A stretch of 64,000 bases of DNA from positions 1,612,001 through 1,676,000 of the forward strand of contig JANZKI010000029.1 in NCBI GenBank assembly GCA_029224185.1. The letters run 5' to 3'. This document shows, piece after piece, positions 25,996-40,130 of the stretch. The notes under the pieces are model-generated. The model was not told where the DNA came from, did no database searches, and worked only from the letters and a program-made list of their open reading frames with translations. The translations under genes were made by a program, and so were the position numbers. The stretch is from Karalla daura (lineage: Eukaryota; Chordata; Actinopteri; Chaetodontiformes; Leiognathidae). Position 1 is the first letter of the stretch. Every line of letters starts with the position of its first letter.

Positions 25996-26766
25996 CTTCT
26001 CAAATGCATTTTCTCAGTTTCGCGTTCGCAGTTCTACAAAAAGGCTCAACTTGGCTGTCGGAACCCACATGACAGGCATTTTGCTGTGCAGTTGTGGCCA
26101 ACATGATGCATGTGGTAGAAAGAGCTTCTGAAATGCATTTTCCTACAGTTTCACGCTCGTAGTTCTGTGAAACGGCCGAAATCGGCGTAGTGAACACAAT
26201 ACAGGCAATTTGCTGTATAGCAGGGGCCAACTGCTGCATCTTGCAGCAAAAGCTTCTCAAATGCATTTTCTCAGTTTCGCGTTCGCAGTTCTACAAAAAG
26301 GCTCAACTTGGCTGTCGGAACCCACATGACAGGCATTTTGCTGTGCAGTTGTGGCCAACATGATGCATGTGGTAGAAAGAGCTTCTGAAATGCATTTTCC
26401 TACAGTTTCACGCTCGTAGTTCTGTGAAACGGCCGAAATTGGCGTGGTGAACACAATACAGGCAATTTGCTGTGTAGCAGGGGCCAACTGCTGCATCTTG
26501 CAGCAAAAGCTTCTCAAATGCATTTTCTCAGTTTCGCGTTCGCAGTTCTACAAAAAGGCTCAACTTGGCTGTCGGAACCCACATGACAGGCATTTTGCTG
26601 CGCAGTTGTGGCCAACATGATGCATGTGGTAGAAAGAGCTTCTGAAATGCATTTTCCTACAGTTTCACGCTTGTAGTTCTGTGAAACGGCCGAAATTGGC
26701 GCGGTGAACACAATACAGGCAATTTGCTGTATAGCAGGGGCCAACTGCTGAATCTTGCAGCAAAAG

Positions 26767-29700
26767 CTTCTCAAATGCATTTTCTCAGTTTCGCGTTCGC
26801 AGTTCTACAAAAAGGCTCAACTTGGCTGTCGGAACCCACATGACAGGCATTTTTCTGTGCAGTTGTGGCCAACATGATGCATGTGGTAGAAAGAGCTTCT
26901 GAAATGCATTTTCCTACAGTTTCACGCTCGTAGTTCTGTGAAACGGCCGAAATTGGCGTGGTGAACACAATACAGGCAATTTGCTGTATAGCAGGGGCCA
27001 ACTGCTGAATCTTGCAGCAAAAGCTTCTCAAATGCATTTTCTCAGTTTCGCGTTCGCAGTTCTACAAAAAGGCTCAACTTGGCTGTCGGAACCCACATGA
27101 CAGGCATTTTGTTGTGCAGTCGTGGCCAACATGATGCATGTGGTAGAAAGAGCTTCTGAAATGCATTTTCCTACAGTTTCACGCTCGTAGTTCTGTGAAA
27201 CGGCCGAAATCGGCGTGGTGAACACAATACAGGCAATTTGCTGTATAGCAGGGGCCAACTGCTGAATCTTGCAGCAAAAGCTTCTCAAATGCATTTTCTC
27301 AGTTTCGCGTTCGCAGTTCTACAAAAAGGCTCAACTTGGCTGTCGGAACCCACATGACAGGCATTTTGCTGTGCAGTTGTGGCCAACATGATGCATGTGG
27401 TAGAAAGAGCTTCTGAAATGCATTTTCCTACAGTTTCACGCTCGTAGTTCTGTGAAACGGCCGAAATTGGCGTGGTGAACACAATACAGGCAATTTGCTG
27501 TATAGCAGGGGCCAACTGCTGAATCTTGCAGCAAAAGCTTCTCAAATGCATTTTCTCAGTTTCGCGTTCGCAGTTCTACAAAAAGGCTCAACTTGGCTGT
27601 CGGAACCCACATGACAGGCATTTTGCTGTGCAGTTGTGGCCAACATGATGCATGTGGTAGAAAGAGCTTCTGAAATGCATTTTCCTACAGTTTCACGCTC
27701 GTAGTTCTGTGAAACGGCCGAAATCGGCGTAGTGAACACAATACAGGCAATTTGCTGTATAGCAGGGGCCAACTGCTGCATCTTGCAGCAAAAGCTTCTC
27801 AAATGCATTTTCTCAGTTTCGCGTTCGCAGTTCTACAAAAAGGCTCAACTTGGCTGTCGGAACCCACATGACAGGCATTTTGCTGCGCAGTTGTGGCCAA
27901 CATGATGCATGTGGTAGAAAGAGCTTCTGAAATGCATTTTCCTACAGTTTCACGCTCGTAGTTCTGTGAAACGGCCGAAATTGGCGTGGTGAACACAATA
28001 CAGGCAATTTGCTGTATAGCAGGGGCCAACTGCTGAATCTTGCAGCAAAAGCTTCTCAAATGCATTTTCTCAGTTTCGCGTTCGCAGTTCTACAAAAAGG
28101 CTCAACTTGGCTGTCGGAACCCACATGACAGGCATTTTGTTGTGCAGTTGTGGCCAACATGATGCATGTGGTAGAAAGAGCTTCTGAAATGCATTTTCCT
28201 ACAGTTTCACGCTTGTAGTTCTGTGAAACGGCCGAAATTGGCGTGGTGAACACAATACAGGCAATTTGCTGTATAGCAGGGGCCAACTGCTGAATCTTGC
28301 AGCAAAAGCTTCTCAAATGCATTTTCTCAGTTTCGCGTTCGCAGTTCTACAAAAAGGCTCAACTTGGCTGTCGGAACCCACATGACAGGCATTTTGCTGT
28401 GCAGTTGTGGCCAACATGATGCATGTGGTAGAAAGAGCTTCTGAAATGCATTTTCCTACAGTTTCACGCTCGTAGTTCTGTGAAACGGCCGAAATTGGCG
28501 TGGTGAACACAATACAGGCAATTTGCTGTATAGCAGGGGCCAACTGCTGAATCTTGCAGCAAAAGCTTCTCAAATGCATTTACTCAGTTTCGCGTTCGCA
28601 GTTCTACAAAAAGGCTCAACTTGGCTGTCGGAACCCACATGACAGGCATTTTGTTGTGCAGTTGTGGCCAACATGATGCATGTGGTAGAAAGAGCTTCTG
28701 AAATGCATTTTCCTACAGTTTCACGCTCGTAGTTCTGTGAAACGGCCGAAATCGGCGTGGTGAACACAATACAGGCAATTTGCTGTATAGCAGGGGCCAA
28801 CTGCTGAATCTTGCAGCAAAAGCTTCTCAAATGCATTTTCTCAGTTTCGCGTTCGCAGTTCTACAAAAAGGCTCAACTTGGCTGTCGGAACCCACATGAC
28901 AGGCATTTTGCTGTGCAGTTGTGGCCAACATGATGCATGTGGTAGAAAGAGCTTCTGAAATGCATTTTCCTACAGTTTCACGCTCGTAGTTCTGTGAAAC
29001 GGCCGAAATTGGCGTGGTGAACACAATACAGGCAATTTGCTGTATAGCAGGGGCCAACTGCTGAATCTTGCAGCAAAAGCTTCTCAAATGCATTTTCTCA
29101 GTTTCGCGTTCGCAGTTCTACAAAAAGGCTCAACTTGGCTGTCGGAACCCACATGACAGGCATTTTGCTGTGCAGTTGTGGCCAACATGATGCATGTGGT
29201 AGAAAGAGCTTCTGAAATGCATTTTCCTACAGTTTCACGCTCGTAGTTCTGTGAAACGGCCGAAATCGGCGTAGTGAACACAATACAGGCAATTTGCTGT
29301 ATAGCAGGGGCCAACTGCTGCATCTTGCAGCAAAAGCTTCTCAAATGCATTTTCTCAGTTTCGCGTTCGCAGTTCTACAAAAAGGCTCAACTTGGCTGTC
29401 GGAACCCACATGACAGGCATTTTGCTGCGCAGTTGTGGCCAACATGATGCATGTGGTAGAAAGAGCTTCTGAAATGCATTTTCCTACAGTTTCACGCTCG
29501 TAGTTCTGTGAAACGGCCGAAATTGGCGTGGTGAACACAATACAGGCAATTTGCTGTATAGCAGGGGCCAACTGCTGAATCTTGCAGCAAAAGCTTCTCA
29601 AATGCATTTTCTCAGTTTCGCGTTCGCAGTTCTACAAAAAGGCTCAACTTGGCTGTCGGAACCCACATGACAGGCATTTTGCTGTGCAGTTGTGGCCAAC

Positions 29701-30107
29701 ATGATGCATGTGGTAGAAAGAGCTTCTGAAATGCATTTTCCTACAGTTTCACGCTCGTAGTTCTGTGAAACGGCCGAAATTGGCGTGGTGAACACAATAC
29801 AGGCAATTTGCTGTATAGCAGGGGCCAACTGCTGCATCTTGCAGCAAAAGCTTCTCAAATGCATTTTCTCAGTTTCGCGTTCGCAGTTCTACAAAAAGGC
29901 TCAACTTGGCTGTCGGAACCCACATGACAGGCATTTTGCTGCGCAGTTGTGGCCAACATGATGCATGTGGTAGAAAGAGCTTCTGAAATGCATTTTCCTA
30001 CAGTTTCACGCTCGTAGTTCTGTGAAACGGCCGAAATTGGCGTGGTGAACACAATACAGGCAATTTGCTGTATAGCAGGGGCCAACTGCTGAATCTTGCA
30101 GCAAAAG
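26767..30107. repeat. 13-monomer block, copy 2
   Basis: It has the same 13-monomer order as at 19057-22397, 30 monomers downstream. Confidence 0.75.
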
Positions 30108-31649
30108 CTTCTCAAATGCATTTTCTCAGTTTCGCGTTCGCAGTTCTACAAAAAGGCTCAACTTGGCTGTCGGAACCCACATGACAGGCATTTTGCTGTG
30201 CAGTTGTGGCCAACATGATGCATGTGGTAGAAAGAGCTTCTGAAATGCATTTTCCTACAGTTTCACGCTCGTAGTTCTGTGAAACGGCCGAAATTGGCGT
30301 GGTGAACACAATACAGGCAATTTGCTGTATAGCAGGGGCCAACTGCTGAATCTTGCAGCAAAAGCTTCTCAAATGCATTTTCTCAGTTTCGCGTTCGCAG
30401 TTCTACAAAAAGGCTCAACTTGGCTGTCGGAACCCACATGACAGGCATTTTGCTGTGCAGTTGTGGCCAACATGATGCATGTGGTAGAAAGAGCTTCTGA
30501 AATGCATTTTCCTACAGTTTCACGCTCGTAGTTCTGTGAAACGGCCGAAATCGGCGTAGTGAACACAATACAGGCAATTTGCTGTATAGCAGGGGCCAAC
30601 TGCTGCATCTTGCAGCAAAAGCTTCTCAAATGCATTTTCTCAGTTTCGCGTTCGCAGTTCTACAAAAAGGCTCAACTTGGCTGTCGGAACCCACATGACA
30701 GGCATTTTGCTGCGCAGTTGTGGCCAACATGATGCATGTGGTAGAAAGAGCTTCTGAAATGCATTTTCCTACAGTTTCACGCTCGTAGTTCTGTGAAACG
30801 GCCGAAATTGGCGTGGTGAACACAATACAGGCAATTTGCTGTATAGCAGGGGCCAACTGCTGAATCTTGCAGCAAAAGCTTCTCAAATGCATTTTCTCAG
30901 TTTCGCGTTCGCAGTTCTACAAAAAGGCTCAACTTGGCTGTCGGAACCCACATGACAGGCATTTTGCTGTGCAGTTGTGGCCAACATGATGCATGTGGTA
31001 GAAAGAGCTTCTGAAATGCATTTTCCTACAGTTTCACGCTCGTAGTTCTGTGAAACGGCCGAAATTGGCGTGGTGAACACAATACAGGCAATTTGCTGTA
31101 TAGCAGGGGCCAACTGCTGCATCTTGCAGCAAAAGCTTCTCAAATGCATTTTCTCAGTTTCGCGTTCGCAGTTCTACAAAAAGGCTCAACTTGGCTGTCG
31201 GAACCCACATGACAGGCATTTTGCTGCGCAGTTGTGGCCAACATGATGCATGTGGTAGAAAGAGCTTCTGAAATGCATTTTCCTACAGTTTCACGCTCGT
31301 AGTTCTGTGAAACGGCCGAAATTGGCGTGGTGAACACAATACAGGCAATTTGCTGTATAGCAGGGGCCAACTGCTGAATCTTGCAGCAAAAGCTTCTCAA
31401 ATGCATTTTCTCAGTTTCGCGTTCGCAGTTCTACAAAAAGGCTCAACTTGGCTGTCGGAACCCACATGACAGGCATTTTGTTGTGCAGTTGTGGCCAACA
31501 TGATGCATGTGGTAGAAAGAGCTTCTGAAATGCATTTTCCTACAGTTTCACGCTCGTAGTTCTGTGAAACGGCCGAAATTGGCGTGGTGAACACAATACA
31601 GGCAATTTGCTGTATAGCAGGGGCCAACTGCTGAATCTTGCAGCAAAAG
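29080..31649. repeat. Two tandem five-monomer modules (M1-I-M2-I-I)
   Basis: These modules lie at 29080-30364 and 30365-31649, the second ending in a GTTGTGCAG monomer. Confidence 0.75.
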
Positions 31650-31906
31650 CTTCTCAAATGCATTTTCTCAGTTTCGCGTTCGCAGTTCTACAAAAAGGCT
31701 CAACTTGGCTGTCGGAACCCACATGACAGGCATTTTGCTGTGCAGTTGTGGCCAACATGATGCATGTGGTAGAAAGAGCTTCTGAAATGCATTTTCCTAC
31801 AGTTTCACGCTCGTAGTTCTGTGAAGCGGCCGAAATTGGCGTGGTGAACACAATACAGGCAATTTGCTGTATAGCAGGGGCCAACTGCTGCATCTTGCAG
31901 CAAAAG

Positions 31907-32934
31907 CTTCTCAAATGCATTTTCTCAGTTTCGCGTTCGCAGTTCTACAAAAAGGCTCAACTTGGCTGTCGGAACCCACATGACAGGCATTTTGCTGCGC
32001 AGTTGTGGCCAACATGATGCATGTGGTAGAAAGAGCTTCTGAAATGCATTTTCCTACAGTTTCACGCTTGTAGTTCTGTGAAACGGCCGAAATTGGCGTG
32101 GTGAACACAATACAGGCAATTTGCTGTATAGCAGGGGCCAACTGCTGAATCTTGCAGCAAAAGCTTCTCAAATGCATTTTCTCAGTTTCGCGTTGGCAGT
32201 TCTACAAAAAGGCTCAACTTGGCTGTCGGAACCCACATGACAGGCATTTTTCTGTGCAGTTGTGGCCAACATGATGCATGTGGTAGAAAGAGCTTCTGAA
32301 ATGCATTTTCCTACAGTTTCACGCTCGTAGTTCTGTGAAACGGCCGAAATTGGCGTGGTGAACACAATACAGGCAATTTGCTGTATAGCAGGGGCCAACT
32401 GCTGAATCTTGCAGCAAAAGCTTCTCAAATGCATTTTCTCAGTTTCGCGTTCGCAGTTCTACAAAAAGGCTCAACTTGGCTGTCGGAACCCACATGACAG
32501 GCATTTTGCTGCGCAGTTGTGGCCAACATGATGCATGTGGTAGAAAGAGCTTCTGAAATGCATTTTCCTACAGTTTCACGCTTGTAGTTCTGTGAAACGG
32601 CCGAAATTGGCGTGGTGAACACAATACAGGCAATTTGCTGTATAGCAGGGGCCAACTGCTGAATCTTGCAGCAAAAGCTTCTCAAATGCATTTTCTCAGT
32701 TTCGCGTTCGCAGTTCTACAAAAAGGCTCAACTTGGCTGTCGGAACCCACATGACAGGCATTTTTCTGTGCAGTTGTGGCCAACATGATGCATGTGGTAG
32801 AAAGAGCTTCTGAAATGCATTTTCCTACAGTTTCACGCTCGTAGTTCTGTGAAACGGCCGAAATTGGCGTGGTGAACACAATACAGGCAATTTGCTGTAT
32901 AGCAGGGGCCAACTGCTGAATCTTGCAGCAAAAG
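31907..32934. repeat. Tandem two-monomer duplication (2 x 514 bp)
   Basis: A pair consisting of a GCGCAG/CGCTTGTAG monomer and a CATTTTTCTG monomer occurs twice in a row (31907-32420 and 32421-32934). The first copy has a private CGTTGGCAG near 32194. The second copy's GCGCAG is not preceded by the C-toggle form it normally follows, as expected if the pair was duplicated as a unit. Confidence 0.7.
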
Positions 32935-35900
32935 CTTCTCAAATGCATTTTCTCAGTTTCGCGTTCGCAGTTCTACAAAAAGGCTCAACTTGGCTGTCGG
33001 AACCCACATGACAGGCATTTTGTTGTGCAGTCGTGGCCAACATGATGCATGTGGTAGAAAGAGCTTCTGAAATGCATTTTCCTACAGTTTCACGCTCGTA
33101 GTTCTGTGAAACGGCCGAAATCGGCGTGGTGAACACAATACAGGCAATTTGCTGTATAGCAGGGGCCAACTGCTGAATCTTGCAGCAAAAGCTTCTCAAA
33201 TGCATTTTCTCAGTTTCGCGTTCGCAGTTCTACAAAAAGGCTCAACTTGGCTGTCGGAACCCACATGACAGGCATTTTGCTGTGCAGTTGTGGCCAACAT
33301 GATGCATGTGGTAGAAAGAGCTTCTGAAATGCATTTTCCTACAGTTTCACGCTCGTAGTTCTGTGAAACGGCCGAAATTGGCGTGGTGAACACAATACAG
33401 GCAATTTGCTGTATAGCAGGGGCCAACTGCTGAATCTTGCAGCAAAAGCTTCTCAAATGCATTTTCTCAGTTTCGCGTTCGCAGTTCTACAAAAAGGCTC
33501 AACTTGGCTGTCGGAACCCACATGACAGGCATTTTGCTGTGCAGTTGTGGCCAACATGATGCATGTGGTAGAAAGAGCTTCTGAAATGCATTTTCCTACA
33601 GTTTCACGCTCGTAGTTCTGTGAAACGGCCGAAATCGGCGTAGTGAACACAATACAGGCAATTTGCTGTATAGCAGGGGCCAACTGCTGCATCTTGCAGC
33701 AAAAGCTTCTCAAATGCATTTTCTCAGTTTCGCGTTCGCAGTTCTACAAAAAGGCTCAACTTGGCTGTCGGAACCCACATGACAGGCATTTTGCTGCGCA
33801 GTTGTGGCCAACATGATGCATGTGGTAGAAAGAGCTTCTGAAATGCATTTTCCTACAGTTTCACGCTCGTAGTTCTGTGAAACGGCCGAAATTGGCGTGG
33901 TGAACACAATACAGGCAATTTGCTGTATAGCAGGGGCCAACTGCTGAATCTTGCAGCAAAAGCTTCTCAAATGCATTTTCTCAGTTTCGCGTTCGCAGTT
34001 CTACAAAAAGGCTCAACTTGGCTGTCGGAACCCACATGACAGGCATTTTGTTGTGCAGTTGTGGCCAACATGATGCATGTGGTAGAAAGAGCTTCTGAAA
34101 TGCATTTTCCTACAGTTTCACGCTTGTAGTTCTGTGAAACGGCCGAAATTGGCGTGGTGAACACAATACAGGCAATTTGCTGTATAGCAGGGGCCAACTG
34201 CTGAATCTTGCAGCAAAAGCTTCTCAAATGCATTTTCTCAGTTTCGCGTTCGCAGTTCTACAAAAAGGCTCAACTTGGCTGTCGGAACCCACATGACAGG
34301 CATTTTGCTGTGCAGTTGTGGCCAACATGATGCATGTGGTAGAAAGAGCTTCTGAAATGCATTTTCCTACAGTTTCACGCTCGTAGTTCTGTGAAACGGC
34401 CGAAATTGGCGTGGTGAACACAATACAGGCAATTTGCTGTATAGCAGGGGCCAACTGCTGAATCTTGCAGCAAAAGCTTCTCAAATGCATTTACTCAGTT
34501 TCGCGTTCGCAGTTCTACAAAAAGGCTCAACTTGGCTGTCGGAACCCACATGACAGGCATTTTGTTGTGCAGTTGTGGCCAACATGATGCATGTGGTAGA
34601 AAGAGCTTCTGAAATGCATTTTCCTACAGTTTCACGCTCGTAGTTCTGTGAAACGGCCGAAATCGGCGTGGTGAACACAATACAGGCAATTTGCTGTATA
34701 GCAGGGGCCAACTGCTGAATCTTGCAGCAAAAGCTTCTCAAATGCATTTTCTCAGTTTCGCGTTCGCAGTTCTACAAAAAGGCTCAACTTGGCTGTCGGA
34801 ACCCACATGACAGGCATTTTGCTGTGCAGTTGTGGCCAACATGATGCATGTGGTAGAAAGAGCTTCTGAAATGCATTTTCCTACAGTTTCACGCTCGTAG
34901 TTCTGTGAAACGGCCGAAATTGGCGTGGTGAACACAATACAGGCAATTTGCTGTATAGCAGGGGCCAACTGCTGAATCTTGCAGCAAAAGCTTCTCAAAT
35001 GCATTTTCTCAGTTTCGCGTTCGCAGTTCTACAAAAAGGCTCAACTTGGCTGTCGGAACCCACATGACAGGCATTTTGCTGTGCAGTTGTGGCCAACATG
35101 ATGCATGTGGTAGAAAGAGCTTCTGAAATGCATTTTCCTACAGTTTCACGCTCGTAGTTCTGTGAAACGGCCGAAATCGGCGTAGTGAACACAATACAGG
35201 CAATTTGCTGTATAGCAGGGGCCAACTGCTGCATCTTGCAGCAAAAGCTTCTCAAATGCATTTTCTCAGTTTCGCGTTCGCAGTTCTACAAAAAGGCTCA
35301 ACTTGGCTGTCGGAACCCACATGACAGGCATTTTGCTGCGCAGTTGTGGCCAACATGATGCATGTGGTAGAAAGAGCTTCTGAAATGCATTTTCCTACAG
35401 TTTCACGCTCGTAGTTCTGTGAAACGGCCGAAATTGGCGTGGTGAACACAATACAGGCAATTTGCTGTATAGCAGGGGCCAACTGCTGAATCTTGCAGCA
35501 AAAGCTTCTCAAATGCATTTTCTCAGTTTCGCGTTCGCAGTTCTACAAAAAGGCTCAACTTGGCTGTCGGAACCCACATGACAGGCATTTTGCTGTGCAG
35601 TTGTGGCCAACATGATGCATGTGGTAGAAAGAGCTTCTGAAATGCATTTTCCTACAGTTTCACGCTCGTAGTTCTGTGAAACGGCCGAAATTGGCGTGGT
35701 GAACACAATACAGGCAATTTGCTGTATAGCAGGGGCCAACTGCTGCATCTTGCAGCAAAAGCTTCTCAAATGCATTTTCTCAGTTTCGCGTTCGCAGTTC
35801 TACAAAAAGGCTCAACTTGGCTGTCGGAACCCACATGACAGGCATTTTGCTGCGCAGTTGTGGCCAACATGATGCATGTGGTAGAAAGAGCTTCTGAAAT

Positions 35901-36018
35901 GCATTTTCCTACAGTTTCACGCTCGTAGTTCTGTGAAACGGCCGAAATTGGCGTGGTGAACACAATACAGGCAATTTGCTGTATAGCAGGGGCCAACTGC
36001 TGAATCTTGCAGCAAAAG
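32678..36018. repeat. 13-monomer block, copy 3
   Basis: It has the same 13-monomer order, 23 monomers downstream of copy 2. A four-monomer fragment of the block (positions 6-9) recurs at 48098-49125, directly against the domain 2 junction. Confidence 0.75.
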
Positions 36019-36275
36019 CTTCTCAAATGCATTTTCTCAGTTTCGCGTTCGCAGTTCTACAAAAAGGCTCAACTTGGCTGTCGGAACCCACATGACAGGC
36101 ATTTTGTTGTGCAGTTGTGGCCAACATGATGCATGTGGTAGAAAGAGCTTCTGAAATGCATTTTCCTACAGTTTCACGCTCGTAGTTCTGTGAAACGGCC
36201 GAAATTGGCGTGGTGAACACAATACAGGCAATTTGCTGTATAGCAGGGGCCAACTGCTGAATCTTGCAGCAAAAG
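34991..36275. repeat. Five-monomer module (M1-I-M2-I-I)
   Basis: This is a single 1285-bp module ending in a GTTGTGCAG monomer. It is followed by a private CATGCTCG monomer (36276-36532). Confidence 0.7.
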
Positions 36276-37303
36276 CTTCTCAAATGCATTTTCTCAGTTT
36301 CGCGTTCGCAGTTCTACAAAAAGGCTCAACTTGGCTGTCGGAACCCACATGACAGGCATTTTGCTGTGCAGTTGTGGCCAACATGATGCATGTGGTAGAA
36401 AGAGCTTCTGAAATGCATTTTCCTACAGTTTCATGCTCGTAGTTCTGTGAAACGGCCGAAATCGGCGTGGTGAACACAATACAGGCAATTTGCTGTATAG
36501 CAGGGGCCAACTGCTGAATCTTGCAGCAAAAGCTTCTCAAATGCATTTTCTCAGTTTCGCGTTCGCAGTTCTACAAAAAGGCTCAACTTGGCTGTCGGAA
36601 CCCACATGACAGGCATTTTGCTGTGCAGTTGTGGCCAACATGATGCATGTGGTAGAAAGAGCTTCTGAAATGCATTTTCCTACAGTTTCACGCTCGTAGT
36701 TCTGTGAAACGGCCGAAATTGGCGTGGTGAACACAATACAGGCAATTTGCTGTATAGCAGGGGCCAACTGCTGAATCTTGCAGCAAAAGCTTCTCAAATG
36801 CATTTTCTCAGTTTCGCGTTCGCAGTTCTACAAAAAGGCTCAACTTGGCTGTCGGAACCCACATGACAGGCATTTTGCTGTGCAGTTGTGGCCAACATGA
36901 TGCATGTGGTAGAAAGAGCTTCTGAAATGCATTTTCCTACAGTTTCACGCTCGTAGTTCTGTGAAACGGCCGAAATCGGCGTAGTGAACACAATACAGGC
37001 AATTTGCTGTATAGCAGGGGCCAACTGCTGAATCTTGCAGCAAAAGCTTCTCAAATGCATTTTCTCAGTTTCGCGTTCGCAGTTCTACAAAAAGGCTCAA
37101 CTTGGCTGTCGGAACCCACATGACAGGCATTTTGCTGTGCAGTTGTGGCCAACATGATGCATGTGGTAGAAAGAGCTTCTGAAATGCATTTTCCTACAGT
37201 TTCACGCTCGTAGTTCTGTGAAACGGCCGAAATTGGCGTGGTGAACACAATACAGGCAATTTGCTGTATAGCAGGGGCCAACTGCTGAATCTTGCAGCAA
37301 AAG

Positions 37304-39359
37304 CTTCTCAAATGCATTTACTCAGTTTCGCGTTCGCAGTTCTACAAAAAGGCTCAACTTGGCTGTCGGAACCCACATGACAGGCATTTTGCTGTGCAGT
37401 TGTGGCCAACATGATGCATGTGGTAGAAAGAGCTTCTGAAATGCATTTTCCTACAGTTTCACGCTCGTAGTTCTGTGAAACGGCCGAAATCGGCGTAGTG
37501 AACACAATACAGGCAATTTGCTGTATAGCAGGGGCCAACTGCTGCATCTTGCAGCAAAAGCTTCTCAAATGCATTTTCTCAGTTTCGCGTTCGCAGTTCT
37601 ACAAAAAGGCTCAACTTGGCTGTCGGAACCCACATGACAGGCATTTTGCTGCGCAGTTGTGGCCAACATGATGCATGTGGTAGAAAGAGCTTCTGAAATG
37701 CATTTTCCTACAGTTTCACGCTCGTAGTTCTGTGAAACGGCCGAAATTGGCGTGGTGAACACAATACAGGCAATTTGCTGTATAGCAGGGGCCAACTGCT
37801 GAATCTTGCAGCAAAAGCTTCTCAAATGCATTTTCTCAGTTTCGCGTTCGCAGTTCTACAAAAAGGCTCAACTTGGCTGTCGGAACCCACATGACAGGCA
37901 TTTTGCTGTGCAGTTGTGGCCAACATGATGCATGTGGTAGAAAGAGCTTCTGAAATGCATTTTCCTACAGTTTCACGCTCGTAGTTCTGTGAAACGGCCG
38001 AAATTGGCGTGGTGAACACAATACAGGCAATTTGCTGTATAGCAGGGGCCAACTGCTGCATCTTGCAGCAAAAGCTTCTCAAATGCATTTTCTCAGTTTC
38101 GCGTTCGCAGTTCTACAAAAAGGCTCAACTTGGCTGTCGGAACCCACATGACAGGCATTTTGCTGCGCAGTTGTGGCCAACATGATGCATGTGGTAGAAA
38201 GAGCTTCTGAAATGCATTTTCCTACAGTTTCACGCTCGTAGTTCTGTGAAACGGCCGAAATTGGCGTGGTGAACACAATACAGGCAATTTGCTGTATAGC
38301 AGGGGCCAACTGCTGAATCTTGCAGCAAAAGCTTCTCAAATGCATTTTCTCAGTTTCGCGTTCGCAGTTCTACAAAAAGGCTCAACTTGGCTGTCGGAAC
38401 CCACATGACAGGCATTTTGTTGTGCAGTTGTGGCCAACATGATGCATGTGGTAGAAAGAGCTTCTGAAATGCATTTTCCTACAGTTTCACGCTCGTAGTT
38501 CTGTGAAACGGCCGAAATTGGCGTGGTGAACACAATACAGGCAATTTGCTGTATAGCAGGGGCCAACTGCTGAATCTTGCAGCAAAAGCTTCTCAAATGC
38601 ATTTTCTCAGTTTCGCGTTCGCAGTTCTACAAAAAGGCTCAACTTGGCTGTCGGAACCCACATGACAGGCATTTTGCTGTGCAGTTGTGGCCAACATGAT
38701 GCATGTGGTAGAAAGAGCTTCTGAAATGCATTTTCCTACAGTTTCACGCTCGTAGTTCTGTGAAACGGCCGAAATTGGCGTGGTGAACACAATACAGGCA
38801 ATTTGCTGTATAGCAGGGGCCAACTGCTGAATCTTGCAGCAAAAGCTTCTCAAATGCATTTTCTCAGTTTCGCGTTCGCAGTTCTACAAAAAGGCTCAAC
38901 TTGGCTGTCGGAACCCACATGACAGGCATTTTGCTGTGCAGTTGTGGCCAACATGATGCATGTGGTAGAAAGAGCTTCTGAAATGCATTTTCCTACAGTT
39001 TCACGCTCGTAGTTCTGTGAAACGGCCGAAATTGGCGTGGTGAACACAATACAGGCAATTTGCTGTATAGCAGGGGCCAACTGCTGAATCTTGCAGCAAA
39101 AGCTTCTCAAATGCATTTACTCAGTTTCGCGTTCGCAGTTCTACAAAAAGGCTCAACTTGGCTGTCGGAACCCACATGACAGGCATTTTGTTGTGCAGTT
39201 GTGGCCAACATGATGCATGTGGTAGAAAGAGCTTCTGAAATGCATTTTCCTACAGTTTCACGCTCGTAGTTCTGTGAAACGGCCGAAATCGGCGTGGTGA
39301 ACACAATACAGGCAATTTGCTGTATAGCAGGGGCCAACTGCTGAATCTTGCAGCAAAAG
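37304..39359. repeat. 8-monomer block ending in TTTACTCAG, copy 3
   Basis: It has the same order, but its first M1 monomer also carries TTTACTCAG (near 37319) and the GTGGTGGAAAG change is absent. It is followed by a TCGGCGTGG monomer with C toggle, as copy 4 is. Confidence 0.7.
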
Positions 39360-40130
39360 CTTCTCAAATGCATTTTCTCAGTTTCGCGTTCGCAGTTCTA
39401 CAAAAAGGCTCAACTTGGCTGTCGGAACCCACATGACAGGCATTTTGCTGTGCAGTTGTGGCCAACATGATGCATGTGGTAGAAAGAGCTTCTGAAATGC
39501 ATTTTCCTACAGTTTCACGCTCGTAGTTCTGTGAAACGGCCGAAATCGGCGTGGTGAACACAATACAGGCAATTTGCTGTATAGCAGGGGCCAACTGCTG
39601 CATCTTGCAGCAAAAGCTTCTCAAATGCATTTTCTCAGTTTCGCGTTCGCAGTTCTACAAAAAGGCTCAACTTGGCTGTCGGAACCCACATGACAGGCAT
39701 TTTGCTGCGCAGTTGTGGCCAACATGATGCATGTGGTAGAAAGAGCTTCTGAAATGCATTTTCCTACAGTTTCACGCTCGTAGTTCTGTGAAACGGCCGA
39801 AATTGGCGTGGTGAACACAATACAGGCAATTTGCTGTATAGCAGGGGCCAACTGCTGAATCTTGCAGCAAAAGCTTCTCAAATGCATTTTCTCAGTTTCG
39901 CGTTCGCAGTTCTACAAAAAGGCTCAACTTGGCTGTCGGAACCCACATGACAGGCATTTTGCTGTGCAGTTGTGGCCAACATGATGCATGTGGTAGAAAG
40001 AGCTTCTGAAATGCATTTTCCTACAGTTTCACGCTCGTAGTTCTGTGAAACGGCCGAAATTGGCGTGGTGAACACAATACAGGCAATTTGCTGTATAGCA
40101 GGGGCCAACTGCTGAATCTTGCAGCAAAAG

